From: Toxotes chatareus
Lineage: Eukaryota > Chordata > Actinopteri > Toxotidae
Reading direction: 5' to 3'
Length of the DNA: 64,000 bases
NCBI GenBank assembly: GCA_016801885.1
Contig: CM028889.1
Span: 25,364,001 to 25,428,000, forward strand
Below are positions 11,401-24,200 of this stretch, piece after piece (positions within the stretch are counted from its first letter, which is position 1; every line of letters starts with the position of its first letter). The notes under the pieces are model-generated. The model did no database searches. It had not been told where the DNA came from and saw only the letters and a list, made by a program, of their open reading frames with translations. Position numbers and translations under genes: made by a program.

Positions 11401-14400
11401 TAGCTTTCTATTTCTGTGTGTTTGGCCTTTTACCTATCTAGCTCACACTAATATCCTCTCTGCCATTAAATACCAAACCAGTATTCTGCACCAGAGAGCA
11501 AAACCAGAGAGTCCGAGGGGGAGAGAGAGAGAGAGAGAGAGACAGAGACAGAGAGGGAGTGAGGGGAATGAGAAATGTGAGCAGATGGGCATCCTGTGTA
11601 ACCGAGGTAAGTTGATGAAAAGAGAGAGACACAAGGACTGGAAAAAGAGGTGGTTTAAAAGGTACAGGGAAGTGAGACAGATGGATTTACAAGAAAGGGA
11701 CAGATGGATAGAGGAGACAAAGATATACAGATGGATACTGTGTTAGCAGAATGCATCTGTGAACATACATGTAGGACATTTGCAGGGCCACTGTCCACAT
11801 TGATGCGGTTTTGCCCTCAACAAGCCCCCAGTGGCATGTTTGGTCCGATGAACTGATTGGCTGTATGCATCAGTACTCATCCTGGTCCCGTATGTATCTT
11901 CCACACCTGGTGCCATTAATTTCACATCCACTGAGCACATCCCATCTTAACATAAATCACCCATTTTACATAGTCATGTTTGCAGTACTTGCCCGACAAA
12001 TAGATGAGTGTTAATGTTCTGTGTTGTCGCCTGAAGGTGTTACAGTAATCGACTCCGTGTGTTTTTGTTTTCCAGCTGCACACAGACATGGACAAAGGAG
12101 ACGGTCGCACCAAGTACATGCTGGAAGGAGAGGGAGTGGGCTCTGTGTTTGTTATTGACAGCAACACAGGCAACATACACGTCACCAAGTCTCTGGACCG
12201 CGAGGAGAAGGACCAGTACCGTCTCGTTGCGACAGCTACAGACCGTCAGACTGGCCGAGCCCTGGAGCCCTCCTCTGAGTTTATCATCAGAGTGCAGGAC
12301 ATCAATGACAACCCTCCCATCTTCCCCAATGAAGCCTATGTTGCCATGGTGCCGGAGATGGCCAACATCGGTACGGCAGGAAAACAACGATAAAGGGATG
12401 CTCCACCCAAAATCTACTGAAAGTTGGCTGTAAAATGTTATTAACGATGTCCTTCATGGAAAGCAGTGGCTGCACTCAGCTTGGATTCATGTCGTACTTC
12501 TAATGGAGGCTGTGTCCGACAGCTCTCTTGTTTTCTCATTCTCTATTTTCTACGTAACAGAAACTCTATAGTTCATACTGAGAAGGCCCAAACCCTCCAT
12601 CTCTACAGCCATGCTAGCAACTAGCTTGACTAAAATAATTTAACCCAGACTCATAGAAACTGGTTTTATTGAATAACCTGTAACAATCATAATAATCATT
12701 ATGTCTGTGAAATGTCAGAGTAATGCCTATCACAGCTCAACGAGATGCATTCAGATTGTTTTTTTTAACAAGTAAAAACCCCAGAGATGACGATAAATGA
12801 TACAGAAAAGCGTCACATCTAAGCTTGAAAATGCCAGAAACAGTTAAGTGATTATTATTATATTTGCAGATTAATCTTGTCCATCATTTAATCTGCTAAT
12901 CGCTGTAATTCTAAGCCTCCTCCTTCAGCATAATAGATTTCCTCACTGTCCAAAAATATCTAGTATCTTGTGTCCAATCATATTATCGCCAGAATGTGGC
13001 TAAATGCACAGTTTCTGGCAGAAGTCCAGAGTGTAGAGCATATTTAGCCATATTTGTCTAAAAGATAAATGTTTTGAATGTACTGTTCCCATGGATAGAC
13101 AGCAGAGAAGTGGATAATCCTTTTAATCCTACAGATGTAAGTATTTTATATTCACAAGATAGATTTTGAGTGGAGTATCGCTTTAAGATGGCTTATGAAC
13201 CATCCACCAGCTTTTACGACTACACTCTGAAAGGCGTTTTTAGCCTGTCACCTACATCGCCTCCTCTGTTTCACAGGAACTTCCATAATCCAAGTCACAG
13301 CCAGAGATGCTGACGATCCAACATATGGAAACAGCGCCCGGCTGGTGTACGCCATAACTCAGGGCCAGGACTATTTCTCTGTGGATCCTCAGACAGGTCT
13401 GGCCGCAGCCTCACATGTACCACTCACACCCTCAAAGCTGTCTACCATAACATGCCTCTCCAGCTGATGATTACACTTCACACAGTAAATCCCAGCGGTG
13501 CTTTTAGAGATCATATGTTGTGCCTTTCCGACCATATGTCCAGTGTGGAGAAAAACATTTTAACTAATGTTTTATATGATCCGTTCAGAAACAGAAGTGG
13601 CCGGGAGTCACATGTTTTCCAATGTCCTGATTCTAAAATGTATGCATCTGACTCGCTTTGATGCAAACAGCATGAGACACTGTGTCACTGTTAAATATGT
13701 TGCTGTTCCATGTCCCCTCTCCCCTCTAGGCGTCTTGCGGACAGCCGTACCTGACATGGACAGAGAGACTCAGGATGAATATCTGGTCGTCCTCCAGGCC
13801 AAAGACATGGGGGGGCATCTGGGCGGATTATCAGGGACTACAACCGTCACTGTGAAACTGAGCGATGTCAACGACAACCCCCCTCACTTCAGACGGAGTA
13901 AGCACTGCTGTTATCAGATCACCACGTAACCGCTGACTGCTTTCAATATCTATAGCTTTAGAATGTGTGTGTGTGTGTGTGTGTGTAGTAAAGATTAAAA
14001 TGATGAAACATCTTGTAAAGGCATTTGTGACAGCGGTCTGATATCTCTGCCTCCTTTGGGTCCTCGTTGCCTTGACAGGTTCAGGATAAGATATAAGCTC
14101 CAGAGTAGCTGAACAGCTCGTCAGCCCAGTGTCTTTTATTTTATGCACTCGTCCTAATCATTGTTTTTAACGTCAGTTGCAATAACATAACCGTTGCCAA
14201 GATGACTGGCATTAACATTCATACAAACACTCCAGCTTGGTCCCCGAGGTTCAAATGGACTGTGGCTTGATGCTGAAGAGTGAAAGATCATGTCCGCTTT
14301 TTCTTATCCAAGCTTTTCCCTGTTCCATGCTATTAATATTTCATCTTAAAGTTCAGTGCTTTCTGCTTCAATAGACAGTAAAATCACTGCAGAATGTGTC

Positions 14401-17400
14401 TAACACTTTGAGACATATACTGCATTTCTTTATATTCTACCTTCCCTCTCTTCGCTTTTCCCCCTCTTCCCTACTTCTTCTTCCTGACAGTCTCTGCTTA
14501 CTGCCGTTCATCTTAATGTTTAAAGCTCCCTTTTCTATTGTTGATATATTGTGCTGCAAAACAATGCTTTATAGAAGCAATTTAATATTTCCGGACACCA
14601 GCAGAGCCTTATTTATTTACTGATATCTGGCTGCATCTTCCGTCCCTCACCACCTTACTCTAAGTCATTATTTTCTGTTTAAATATAATGCCACAATTTA
14701 AGCAAACAGCTCATTTAGCATGCTCTTTGAATGCCAGGGGTGTGATTTTCTAATGTTTTTTTATTACGTGGAGGATTTGAATAATTAACAATCAGCAAGG
14801 TAGAGCTGCTCTGATTAAAAGGAAAACGTTTCTCTGAGTTTGCCGCTTGTCGCTGCGCAGCATCGTGAGCATATAGAGGTCACTGTGTTTCTCCAGTAAA
14901 TGACACGACCTGCCGCCGATCACTGGCTTGCTTGCTAAGCGGACACACTGAAAGAGTAACTACTCAAATTCTTAATTTCTTTATAAATACAGCTATTGAT
15001 TCATAACTAGCTGAATTGGACTGTGTATTATAAGTTATTGAAGAAATACGTGTAAGAAAAGCCATAATAACCACGTGCATTATGAGAATAACCGCTGTGT
15101 TTTGACTAAGAACTGAGCCAGACACTGTCCTGCTGTACCTTGTGTAGTTTATTTTTTCTCATGGAGACTCATCATCATTCAGTGCCAGTTCTCAAAACCA
15201 TTATCATGATTGTTTCCCTCTCTGCAGGTGCATGGTCATTCTCTGTCTCCGAGCTAGCAGCACCAGGTGTGGAGGTGGGCCGTCTCACTGCCACCGATCC
15301 TGATCTGGGAGAAAATGCACAGCTGGAGTTTACTATCCTGGACACGGAGGAGGCCGAAATATTCAATATAACCGGAAGAGACCGAGAGGCCGTCATTGTG
15401 CTGAACAAGGTGAGTGACGAGACACAGGTACAGGCACAGCGACTGCGTGTCAAACAACTTTAGTTCATTATTAACCAAAGTTTATTCAGCTGCAGAGGAT
15501 TCAGCTCCATTTATCTTTAAGGGCCACATAATGTGAACAGAATCTAAAAATTCTAGGATATTTAACAAATTTACTTCGCTCTGTTGTTGCTAATTAATTT
15601 TATTTAATCAGTTCAACAGTTCAGTATTCCACTCAAACACCCTCTGCTGACAGGGTCAGACTGCCAAGACTCTACAGTGAGAAATTAATGAGTAACAATG
15701 AACCAGTAATTAGCTGGTGAGAAACTGTAGCTTTCTGTGAGTTGTCCATGTTTAAATCTGAAATTTCAATCTTAAATTAAAAGGGTGAGGAGGGTGAGGA
15801 AAGAAGAGAGACTGGTGGGTAATAACCCAAAAATGTATTAGAGTTAGATTTTTTAAAAAGTCCAACTGGAGGATGTGAGAGATATAGTGAGATGAAGAAA
15901 TGTAAGAAAAGTATGTTGCTGTACATGAATTATGAAGTACTGTATGTGAAATTAAATATGCAGCATGTAAACATAAATCATAAATGAAAGATCTTCTGTA
16001 AAGTATAGCCTATATGTTGCGGTGGCTTTATTCCTCACCCGACAGCTGCTGGATTATGAGACCCGCAGTTCATACACCTTCTCCGTGGAAGTTGCCAACC
16101 CTATAGTGGATGCCCGGTACCTAAGGAAAGGTCCCTTTAAGGACCAGGCAACAGTCCGGGTCATGGTCCTCAATGCTGACGAGCCGCCGCGATTCTCCCA
16201 GGCCCGGTACCATCTGGACGTGTCCGAGAACTGCCCCCCTGTCTGCTCCGTTGGCCGGGTCTATGCTGTGGACCCGGACACAGGACAAAGCACCAACATC
16301 AGGTGGTTATTACACCGTCACTCGCTCACTCACTCTCACTGGGCTCATTTCATTATCTTTTTCTTTCCTATTTTTGCTTGTGCCCTATTTCTGTATCTCA
16401 GGTACTCCATCGATCCCCAGTCAGACCCCGAGGCTCTGTTCCGCATTGCCTCTGACACGGGTTTTATCAGCACAGTGATGGAGTTGGACCGTGAGCAGGA
16501 GCAGTGGCATAATATCACTGTCATCGCTACACAGAGGGGTATGTCAGCCCCTCTGCCCTCAGGCGCTATGAGCAGCGGAGCTTACCAGAGTCATATTTCA
16601 CCGAAAGCACCGCCTGGAGTTCGGAACACAAAGTGTGGCATATAAATGATAGAAATTTAGTGATAATTTCAACATTACTGTTGGTTCCCCTTTCTTTCAG
16701 ACAATCCAAATCTTGTGTCAAGGGTTGTGGTTGCCATAGAGACTCTAGACCAGAATGACAATGCACCAGAGTTGGACAGACAGTACACAACATCTGTATG
16801 TGACTCCAGCGCCCCCGGTCAGGTGTGTTCTTGTTTTTTTTGTTTTTTTTTTCCTGATATTGAATTAAACTTCAGTTTCAGTGTTGCTGTCTCAGCCTCT
16901 TACACGTGACTATTTCTGAAAGGAACCTCTTTGGTTAAAAGCATGACACATTTCCAGGTATTATACAAATAATAATATAATGAACATTAATAACATACTG
17001 TCACAAGGCCTTATTCTTCAAAATATAACTGAATTGAAATAAACTACTCCCTTCTATCCATGTTAGACTAATCCATAAGATTTCAGTCCTGGCTGATTTG
17101 GTTACCTTGGTAACGATTTAACACCACATCAAACACTCGTAAGCTGCAACAATGCAATAATAAAAAAAGTCAGTCAAAAATAATTACACCCATGTTCTAA
17201 TTTTATGCCGTTTTTTTTTTTTTTTTCTTGTTCCATTAGTCCCCTGCAAAATGAAAGCCCAAAAACCTCTGTGACTCCTTCACAGCCAAAGCCACCGTGT
17301 GTTTTGCTTTTATTGTGAATCGGCAGCAGTAGGAAACGTGGGGTGTGCAGTAGCAGTAACTAAAACAGCTCCGGTGCAGCATTAGGAGAGTGAAGCATAA

Positions 17401-20400
17401 ACAGTGAAATTAAAAACAGTGTTTCCTGTAAATCCCTTGTGGTGGAGTCCATCACTAACACTGGAAGCTACTATTCAAAGCTAATTATAGAATGAAAATA
17501 CATTGAATGGTATTCCTAAACATGCTAAACCATTAATAGTATTAAAAAACTGTTTGAACATCATAAGGGTTATAACTCCATCAAATACAGATGTTTATCC
17601 CAGCATCTGTTATTTATATTATTTCCTCATAACTCCTAACATTTAATAAGTCTTTTTACAAACCAACATGTTTCCACCAACGAGTGATTTTCACATGGAA
17701 GATTCTTTCTTTTTGATCAATACGTAATTCCACCCCTGTCATTTGTCTTGAGAACCATTAAAACGGAGCTTCCTGTTTTTGGCTCTGCAGGTAGTTCAGG
17801 TTCTGCGAGCCATTGACAGGGACCACGGAGGGCAGGACACCCCGGTCCACTTTAGCATCCCTCCAGAGTCCAGCTCTGCACTCAACCTCACTATCAGGGA
17901 AAGTGGAGGTAGCGCTGCTTTGCTCTTTTTTTTTCTCCCATTTAACACATGACACCAACCAAAGCTGGTGTATGCTTGTTGTGCGCTGACCGTGTTTGAT
18001 GCGTGTGTGGTGTTTTTTGCCATGTTATCAGGTGTGACAGCCAGCCTGGTGCTCCAGTCGGCCTTGGAGCCCCTGCCTGGCTTCTCCTCATCCTTACTCA
18101 CCCTCTACGTGCCAGTTGTGCTACGTGACGGGGCCTCTGGTCTGACCAACACTGGCACGGTCACTGTGACCATTTGTCCCTGTCTGCGAGGGGGCATGCA
18201 GACAGAGGACAGGGGGAGACAAAGGGACAGGAGGTGGGAGAGACACATGGTTTGTCTGCCCGTGCCGTCTGCCTCTCCATCTCTCATATTCAGCTTGGTC
18301 ACCTTACTGGCCATGCTGGCTTGTGTCACCACTCTGCTGGGTAGGTCTGGTTGGTTCTCTCAAGTCTCAGAAGTTCTATAAATATGTTGCTGGTGACTTT
18401 GTGAAAGACGCTGAGCAGTTGTGTCAGGTTTTTTCTGTCATGTCTATAGAGTATGTGGTCATGTGTCTCTTTTTGCCCTTTAGTGGTGTGTGCACTCTCG
18501 CTGTCATTGCGCCATCAGAAGCGAGACTCCCACTCACCCTTCGAGGAGGATGATGTCAGGGAGAACATCATATCCTATGATGATGAAGGGGGAGGGGAAG
18601 CGGACACCGCAGCTTTTGACATTACGGCGCTGCAGAGCATGCACAGAATGCAGCACATGCACAACAGAAACATGTGAGCTGTGCCCACAAATTAAAAAAA
18701 AAAAAAAAAAAGTTTATCCTTGCCATGGTGGCTTATGGGAGGAGGATGTGCGTGTTTGTGTGTGACTGTGTGCTTCTCTGACATTTATCTCTTGGCACAG
18801 ATGGTACACCCAGCAGAATCCGCCGAGGGCCAGGACGTACAGCTGGAGCCGTAACCCGCGCCCCAGCTTGGACCCTCAGCAGCGGCCCGGCTCAGCTCCG
18901 CTCTATGGACGTCTCTGCTACGGCATCCACACTCTGCCTGTTCTCAGAGATTATCCAGCTGGGCCACTGGAGGCAGGTCTGCAGCTAACGCAGCTGACCC
19001 ATGGGCTCACCGGAGGTCATATCGGCAATTCCCTTGTCATCCAGAACCAGAGCACCTTTGAGCCTCTACTGCACTCTCCTGAGATGAGCTCTGGTAGTTA
19101 TGAAGCAGAACACATGCTGGAGAAGAGCAAAATTACCGACAGAAGTGAAGGCAGCGAAGCAGACGCAGCTGATAGAAAAGAGGATCAGGATCAGGCCAAG
19201 GTCAGACAATAGCGGTGATATGAATGGATGAAAACGTGTAGCAAATATATGGAGGCAAAGAAAGGCTCTAAGGATCTCATAAACAATCTTAAAAGCAAAT
19301 AAATACCTGTCTGTGAACATTTCATCTTAAAATATAAATACCACTGAAATCTTAATTTATGTGGCTTGAATTCTTCTGTTTCATGAGGAAGTAATGTCAA
19401 GGGGTTTGACTTTTTTTTTTCCTAAGTATTATTTTGTTTTCACAGTTTCACAGAGTTGAAGTTCAAATTCATTGATTTATTTTCAGATCTTAAGAGTCAG
19501 GACAAAAAAATCTGGTTACCAAAACTGGATTGGTTGAACTCAGACATCAAAACGGGATCGTACTCTATATTTGTGAGCATCTGGGTTCTTTGTATTCATT
19601 ATATCAGAAAGCAAATGTTGATTTGCATGTCTCTCTGAGTGTAGCTGTATGTACAGTTGATTTTGACTGCCTTCTAAATCATACCCACTGGGCATCGTGT
19701 GAATGAACAGACAGTTGAAGCCTTTTTGGACTTTTTTTTTTTTGTTCTGTTTAAATTCATTAATGAAAGAGAGGCCCCTTCAGCAAGCACAGGTCTGTCA
19801 GTTCCTCCAACCTGGTGAAAGTGAAACGTTGTCCTAGATAACTGAGAAAAACTGAGAAAAATACAAAGAATAAGAATAATATTTGTACTGAATTTCTCAC
19901 TTAAGATGAACATGTCTCTCATCCTTACATGAATCCAATATGGCTGAGTCATCAGCATATAAGAAAACATTCAGTACAAGCAGATCTCCAGTAACTTCAG
20001 TCACAGCAGCTACACACATCAGTGTATTGAAGGTAGAAGCTTCTTAAACTCAGAAACTCAAAAATTCAAACTTTCAGATGATTCAGACGAGCGACTGGAA
20101 ACTCCGAGCATTTGAATTATCTGTCTGACTCTATCAGCTCCTGAAATGTTTCTGAACTTTCTGAAATGGCAAAACTTCAACGTCTCTAATTCAAACCCCA
20201 TAAATTCAGAAAAATATTCCAATGCAACCAATTCAGTGGTATTTGAATTGAAAAATCAAGTATTCAGTCGTGATTAAATTTCATTTTTTCAGTTGCAAAA
20301 AACATAAAATCACTTTGATGTTTTTTTGCTTCCATATGTTTGTCTCTGCGTGTCTTTTTGAATTATCTAAACTCTCCCTTCTCCTTTTCTTTTACAGGCA

Positions 20401-21258
20401 AATCCAACGGAAGCAGAGTCGACAGCAGCCAACAACACAGTGAACCTGACCTACTGTGACCCAAATGAGTCTTCATGCCAAAGTCACACCAGCTCCTCAT
20501 CAAACCAACAAGAGGGGCGACCGGGGTCATCGCAGACTCAGCTCAGCACAGGAGCCACCAGCTGCACAGTCGATGACATTGACACTGATTCCTCCATTCC
20601 CTCCGTCTCAGAGCAAAATTTTTCAAATGGCGGTCAGATCAACTCTGTAAACGCTCCTGTTTACCTGAAAGGAGACACGTACAGCATTGTGGGCTCGCTG
20701 AATCCAAACAGCAGAGGGACGTGTATGAACGGGACCAGCAGCAGCGGGTTGTACCCAGCGGGGGTGCAGCTACTGAACATGTGCAGACTCCAGAAAAAAG
20801 ATTCGACCCCACAGCCTTTGCCCTTACCTGGGGGTGTGTTTGGCAACAACAGAGGCTGGCTGCTGGGGGCGGAGACTGCGAGAACAGAAGCTGCCAACCC
20901 GCAGCCTCTCCGCATGGAAGACCTTCTGAATTTCCGTCTGGATCAGGTCACCTTTGACCTGTCGCAGCCGCCCTACGACTCGCTGCAGACTTATGAGTTT
21001 GAGGGCCGTGATTCAAGAGCTGAGTCACTGAGCTCACTGGAGAGCGATGGAGAGAAGGACGAGGGGAGAGCGGTGGGAGGGATGGAGGAGTTAAACCAGA
21101 AGTTTCAGAGGCTGGTGGAGATCATCCGAGAGAGGGAGAAGGAGAAGGGAGGAGAGACACGAGCAGGCGAGGGAGGTGAGACAGCAGAGTCTGCTCTATC
21201 TGAGACTCATAAACAAATGGAGGACAAAGAAAAAGCACAGCAGAGATGGGATTTCTAG
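7781..21258 (+). CDS. cdh24: Cadherin-24 (type II classical cadherin), 13 coding exons
   Basis: Calcium-dependent homophilic adhesion receptor of the plasma membrane whose tail binds p120- and beta-catenin (family knowledge). Joined exons: 7781-8434, 12076-12370, 13277-13396, 13730-13897, 15228-15409, 16046-16302, 16402-16538, 16701-16822, 17791-17908, 18032-18340, 18484-18673, 18801-19200, 20398-21258. These give 1270 codons plus TAG, and all phases agree. In order: signal peptide (1-15), long prodomain, furin site RSRRRR before S196, mature SWLWNQFFVIEEY with the paired Trp of type II cadherins, EC1-EC5 with LDRE and DINDNPP, DVNDNPP and DQNDNAP calcium motifs, a membrane segment near 764-793, juxtamembrane YDDEGGGEADTAAFDITALQ (p120) and PPYDSLQTYEFEG...SLSSLES (beta-catenin, about 1165-1192). 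EC1 and VCDSSAPGQ...VVQVLRAIDRD match CDH24 best. Human CDH24 is about 800 residues; the excess here is in the prodomain and tail. The splice joins are predictions. Confidence 0.93.
9185..9230. repeat. 46-bp perfect palindrome
   Basis: The 21-base arm at 9185-9205 is exactly complementary to 9210-9230, and the four central bases AGCT are themselves palindromic. There is no loop spacer, so it is not a typical microRNA hairpin. It may be a collapsed foldback element or a cruciform-prone site. Confidence 0.9.
9761..9846. repeat. C-rich minisatellite, about 4 units of 20 bp
   Basis: About four near-identical copies of a unit reading CCCACCCCTCACCCTGCACT lie end to end. One strand has almost no G apart from the single G in TGCAC. 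Confidence 0.9.
11519..11541. repeat. (GA)n microsatellite
   Basis: Uninterrupted GA dinucleotides followed by imperfect GACAGA units, inside the large cdh24 intron. Confidence 0.9.
12391..13186. mobile_element. Non-autonomous terminal-inverted-repeat element filling a cdh24 intron
   Basis: The left end (12392-12415, AAAGGGATGCTCCACCCAAA...) and the right end (13161-13185) are imperfect inverted repeats of about 24 bp, with the right end reading TAAAGCGATACTCCACTCAA on the opposite strand. The interior is AT-rich and non-coding. The element starts 20 bases after the donor of one cdh24 exon and stops about 90 bases before the next exon. A TAA/TTA-like flank on both sides would fit a PIF/Harbinger-type insertion, but the family is not established. 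Confidence 0.6.
13964..13986. repeat. (GT)n microsatellite
   Basis: About 23 bases of GT dinucleotide in the intron after the cdh24 exon that ends at 13897. Confidence 0.9.
18484..21258 (+). CDS. cdh24: cdh24 cytoplasmic-tail exons
   Basis: Three exons (18484-18673, 18801-19200, 20398-21258) encode the tail. In other type II cadherins most of this region is one exon. The first holds the end of the membrane segment and the p120-binding core. The 400-bp and 861-bp exons add roughly 300 residues of low-complexity Ser/Asn/Thr-rich sequence before MEDLLNFRLDQ and the beta-catenin motif. A coiled-coil-like EELNQKFQRLVEIIREREKE and a charged end follow. Support for real coding is that all three stay open and in phase, and the last carries the conserved PPYDSL and SLSSLES motifs. 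The donor at 19201 (AAG then GTCAGA) is weak. A 19-base poly-A tract (18692-18710) lies in the 127-bp intron. Confidence 0.85.
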
Positions 21259-24200
21259 ACTGCCAAAAAAGAAAGGTTTGAAAGAGAGGAGAACTCTCTT
21301 GACAGTGATGGATTTTAAACACAGCAGGGGTGGTGAAATACACAGCCTCTGACAGGAATCTTCTTGTCCCCCCCTTCCCCCTGCCAGGAAAAATCCATGA
21401 GGCTGACAGCATAGTGAAGATCTGTGGTGGAATCAGTGCAGAGCGTATAGTTTTCACCTCCACTATGTTTAGAAAATGCATATGGAGTCTGTCGCTTTTC
21501 ACACTCTTGTAACTGATATTAATAATGCACTTGGGCTTTGAAAGCTAAAGTTATGAAAAATTTACTTTTTTTTTTAAATATTGATTCTGAGCCCTGAAAG
21601 CTGCATTGTTAGAAAATAGGCCTCATTAAATATTGACTGGAATTGTGATATTTAATATTGATAGTTTAATAGGGGCACACTCACTAGGAATCCCTGAAAT
21701 CTGAATGCACACATTTGCATCACACTTGCAGCTGAATTGGAGAGTTTTAAAGCCACACAGGCGTACAGGCCTGTGGGTCCACACTGCCACGTGTCCACAG
21801 GGCCACTCCAACCAATCTAACTGTATACATTTATGTTGTGTAGCTCTGTAGTGAGAGTACAACTCCATCAAGTAGTCACCATTTCAGTAGCAGCATCTGC
21901 TCACTATGCAATTTGCACACAGAAATGATTAGATTGTCACTGTTAAAGATGTGTGTGCTGTTGTGAAAGTACAGTGAATAATGTCCATATGTAGATATAT
22001 ATCAACCTTGGCTTTAGTTGTTATTGCTTAAGTGTGGACAGTTTTTTTGGGGCGGGGACGGGGGTGGGGGGTATTTAGTGGAATCCACACACAGGAAATT
22101 AAGCATCCAATTTGCAGTTATTATACTGTTGCAGACATAAGTTAACAACATACAATGTTCCCCATAATTTCACCCACACAAGATTATTTATAATTCACCA
22201 CTGCGTTTGCTTGTCTAGAATTATCTCCAAAGGCTTATTTATGTCCAACCTTTTACAGAGACAAAATTAGGCAGAAGCCATTATTCGACGTGGTACACGC
22301 AAGCATTGTTCTTGTGATGAGCCCAGAACACAGAGGCAACAGCAAAACAATCATTCACTTTAAGATTGTGTAATGTTATTCAGGCCGGTCTGCCATTTGA
22401 CAATGACTCATTTCTATAGCTATTTCAAAACTCATTTATTATTCAGAAGGAATCAGGATGAGTTTATTAAAATAACATTATTTTTCAATAATATGATAAA
22501 ATGTGTTTGACTTTCTGCAATTATTCCTGCTTTCTGTCTTCCTCTACAGTGGGAATTTAGGTCTTAATGAGCTGCCGTTCTTATAAGGTTGCGATGCTTA
22601 CCAACTAAATTTGACAGAAAATCTTTGGCTCCATGACGAGAAAAATGAGGCGTAGAAACGACTGGACTCCTCAGGCAAGAGAATAAAATGCAGAGGAAAA
22701 GGAGTCAGATGTTACATGAAGTGCACTGCATATTGTCAGGACACTGTGAGTATCCTCTCACATAATACCAGCTGCTGGAGTAATATCACTGTTCAAATGT
22801 TACAGGAGACATATCCTTACCTAGAGATCAGGAACAGATTTAACAATGAGCTAAATATAGACTGTGAAATGTGAAGGACTCTTTGTGTTTTCACTTCAAA
22901 AGTAGTCAGACAAAAATAAAATAACAGAAAATTAAAATATGTTTGAAATTCAAATGTTCACACAAACACTTAAAAGAGTGCCAAGAAGAAAAGAGACAGC
23001 AGGGTCTGTTTATCCAAGCTTGTCACCACAGCAACTGGCAGCGCAATGGTGCCACCTAAAGGTGAATATGTGGAGTGTATCTGTGCTGCTGCCTGAGCCG
23101 TTTACTGTGTGATCACAACACAGCAGCTGAAAAGGCAAATATTAAAAAAAAAACAAAAAGGAAATGAAAGTTCGGTTAAAAATAAAAGACCATAGTTACT
23201 GTAAAATTGTAAAAACTGTTCTGATTCGTTTTGTAAAGGTGCTTGTTGCCACAGGAAGCTGTCACAGTGGCTCATAAGTCTTTGTATGGAGCTTAGAGGA
23301 GAAGTGAAGGGATGGTATGAAAATTATACAGGGAGGAGAGGAGGCTCAGTGAAGGGGGAGGGTTGTGTTTTGTTCTTTTTTTTTTTTTACTTGCTGACTG
23401 GATGATGTTCTCTTTCTTAGGAGAACCAGGAACAGCCCCCACCACAAAAAGTTTTAGAGTCCCTAATTAGATCTTCTTGTAACAACAAGTTTCTCATTGC
23501 ATTAGCGGCTCCAAACCAGATCAGATCTCCCACAGGGGGTCTCAAAATATATTTCAGGTGTCACAAGATATTAAACAAGATAGGAAAGCAGAAGAAAGAC
23601 ATATCCCCGCTGCCCAAAACTGTGTATTTTAGTCAGACTTCCCTCTAATTGTTGCTTTTTTCATATGGATTTCTGGATTATTAGGTAAATAATAAATTGT
23701 TTACTTTTTGAATGAATTGGTCACAACCATGAGACATGGGCAATGACAACGTTTAATGGGATCAGAAGCCAAAAGGATTGTAACGCAGGACCAATGCTGA
23801 ACGTATCCCTTTACCCCACATGGCCTGCTGGAGGCAGCAAAGTCAAAAATCACATTTAAAATTTTAAAACTTTGTACCGGCTGATAATACACAGATAGTA
23901 CACCGTGGGAGCATCCTGACACACCTTCTTTATGAAATTTACCCATAGGTCACCACAACATCAGATTTTCATCTGGACCAATAAAGGGGAATCGTGTTTT
24001 CTAAGTTTGTTCAGTGGCTTAAGATGGGGAAAGTTTGAAGTTTTGTCTTTTCCTGCAGCGTGCCAGAGAGGCCTCACACTTTCAAACCACAGGACATGTC
24101 AGGGACTTGATTACACAAATCTCTGTGTTCAAAGGATGCTGCACAGTTCTGCCACAGTTCTGTCGCAACATTATGTAAATTGTGTCTAGCAATATTTTTG

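Larger units (their letters stand above)
8435..12075 (+). other. cdh24: cdh24 intron after the prodomain exon
   Basis: No exon was found in these 3.6 kb. It holds the 46-bp palindrome (9185-9230), a 20-bp-unit minisatellite (9761-9846) and a GA microsatellite (11519-11541). A 271-codon antisense open frame at 10446-11261 lacks recognisable motifs. Confidence 0.8.
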
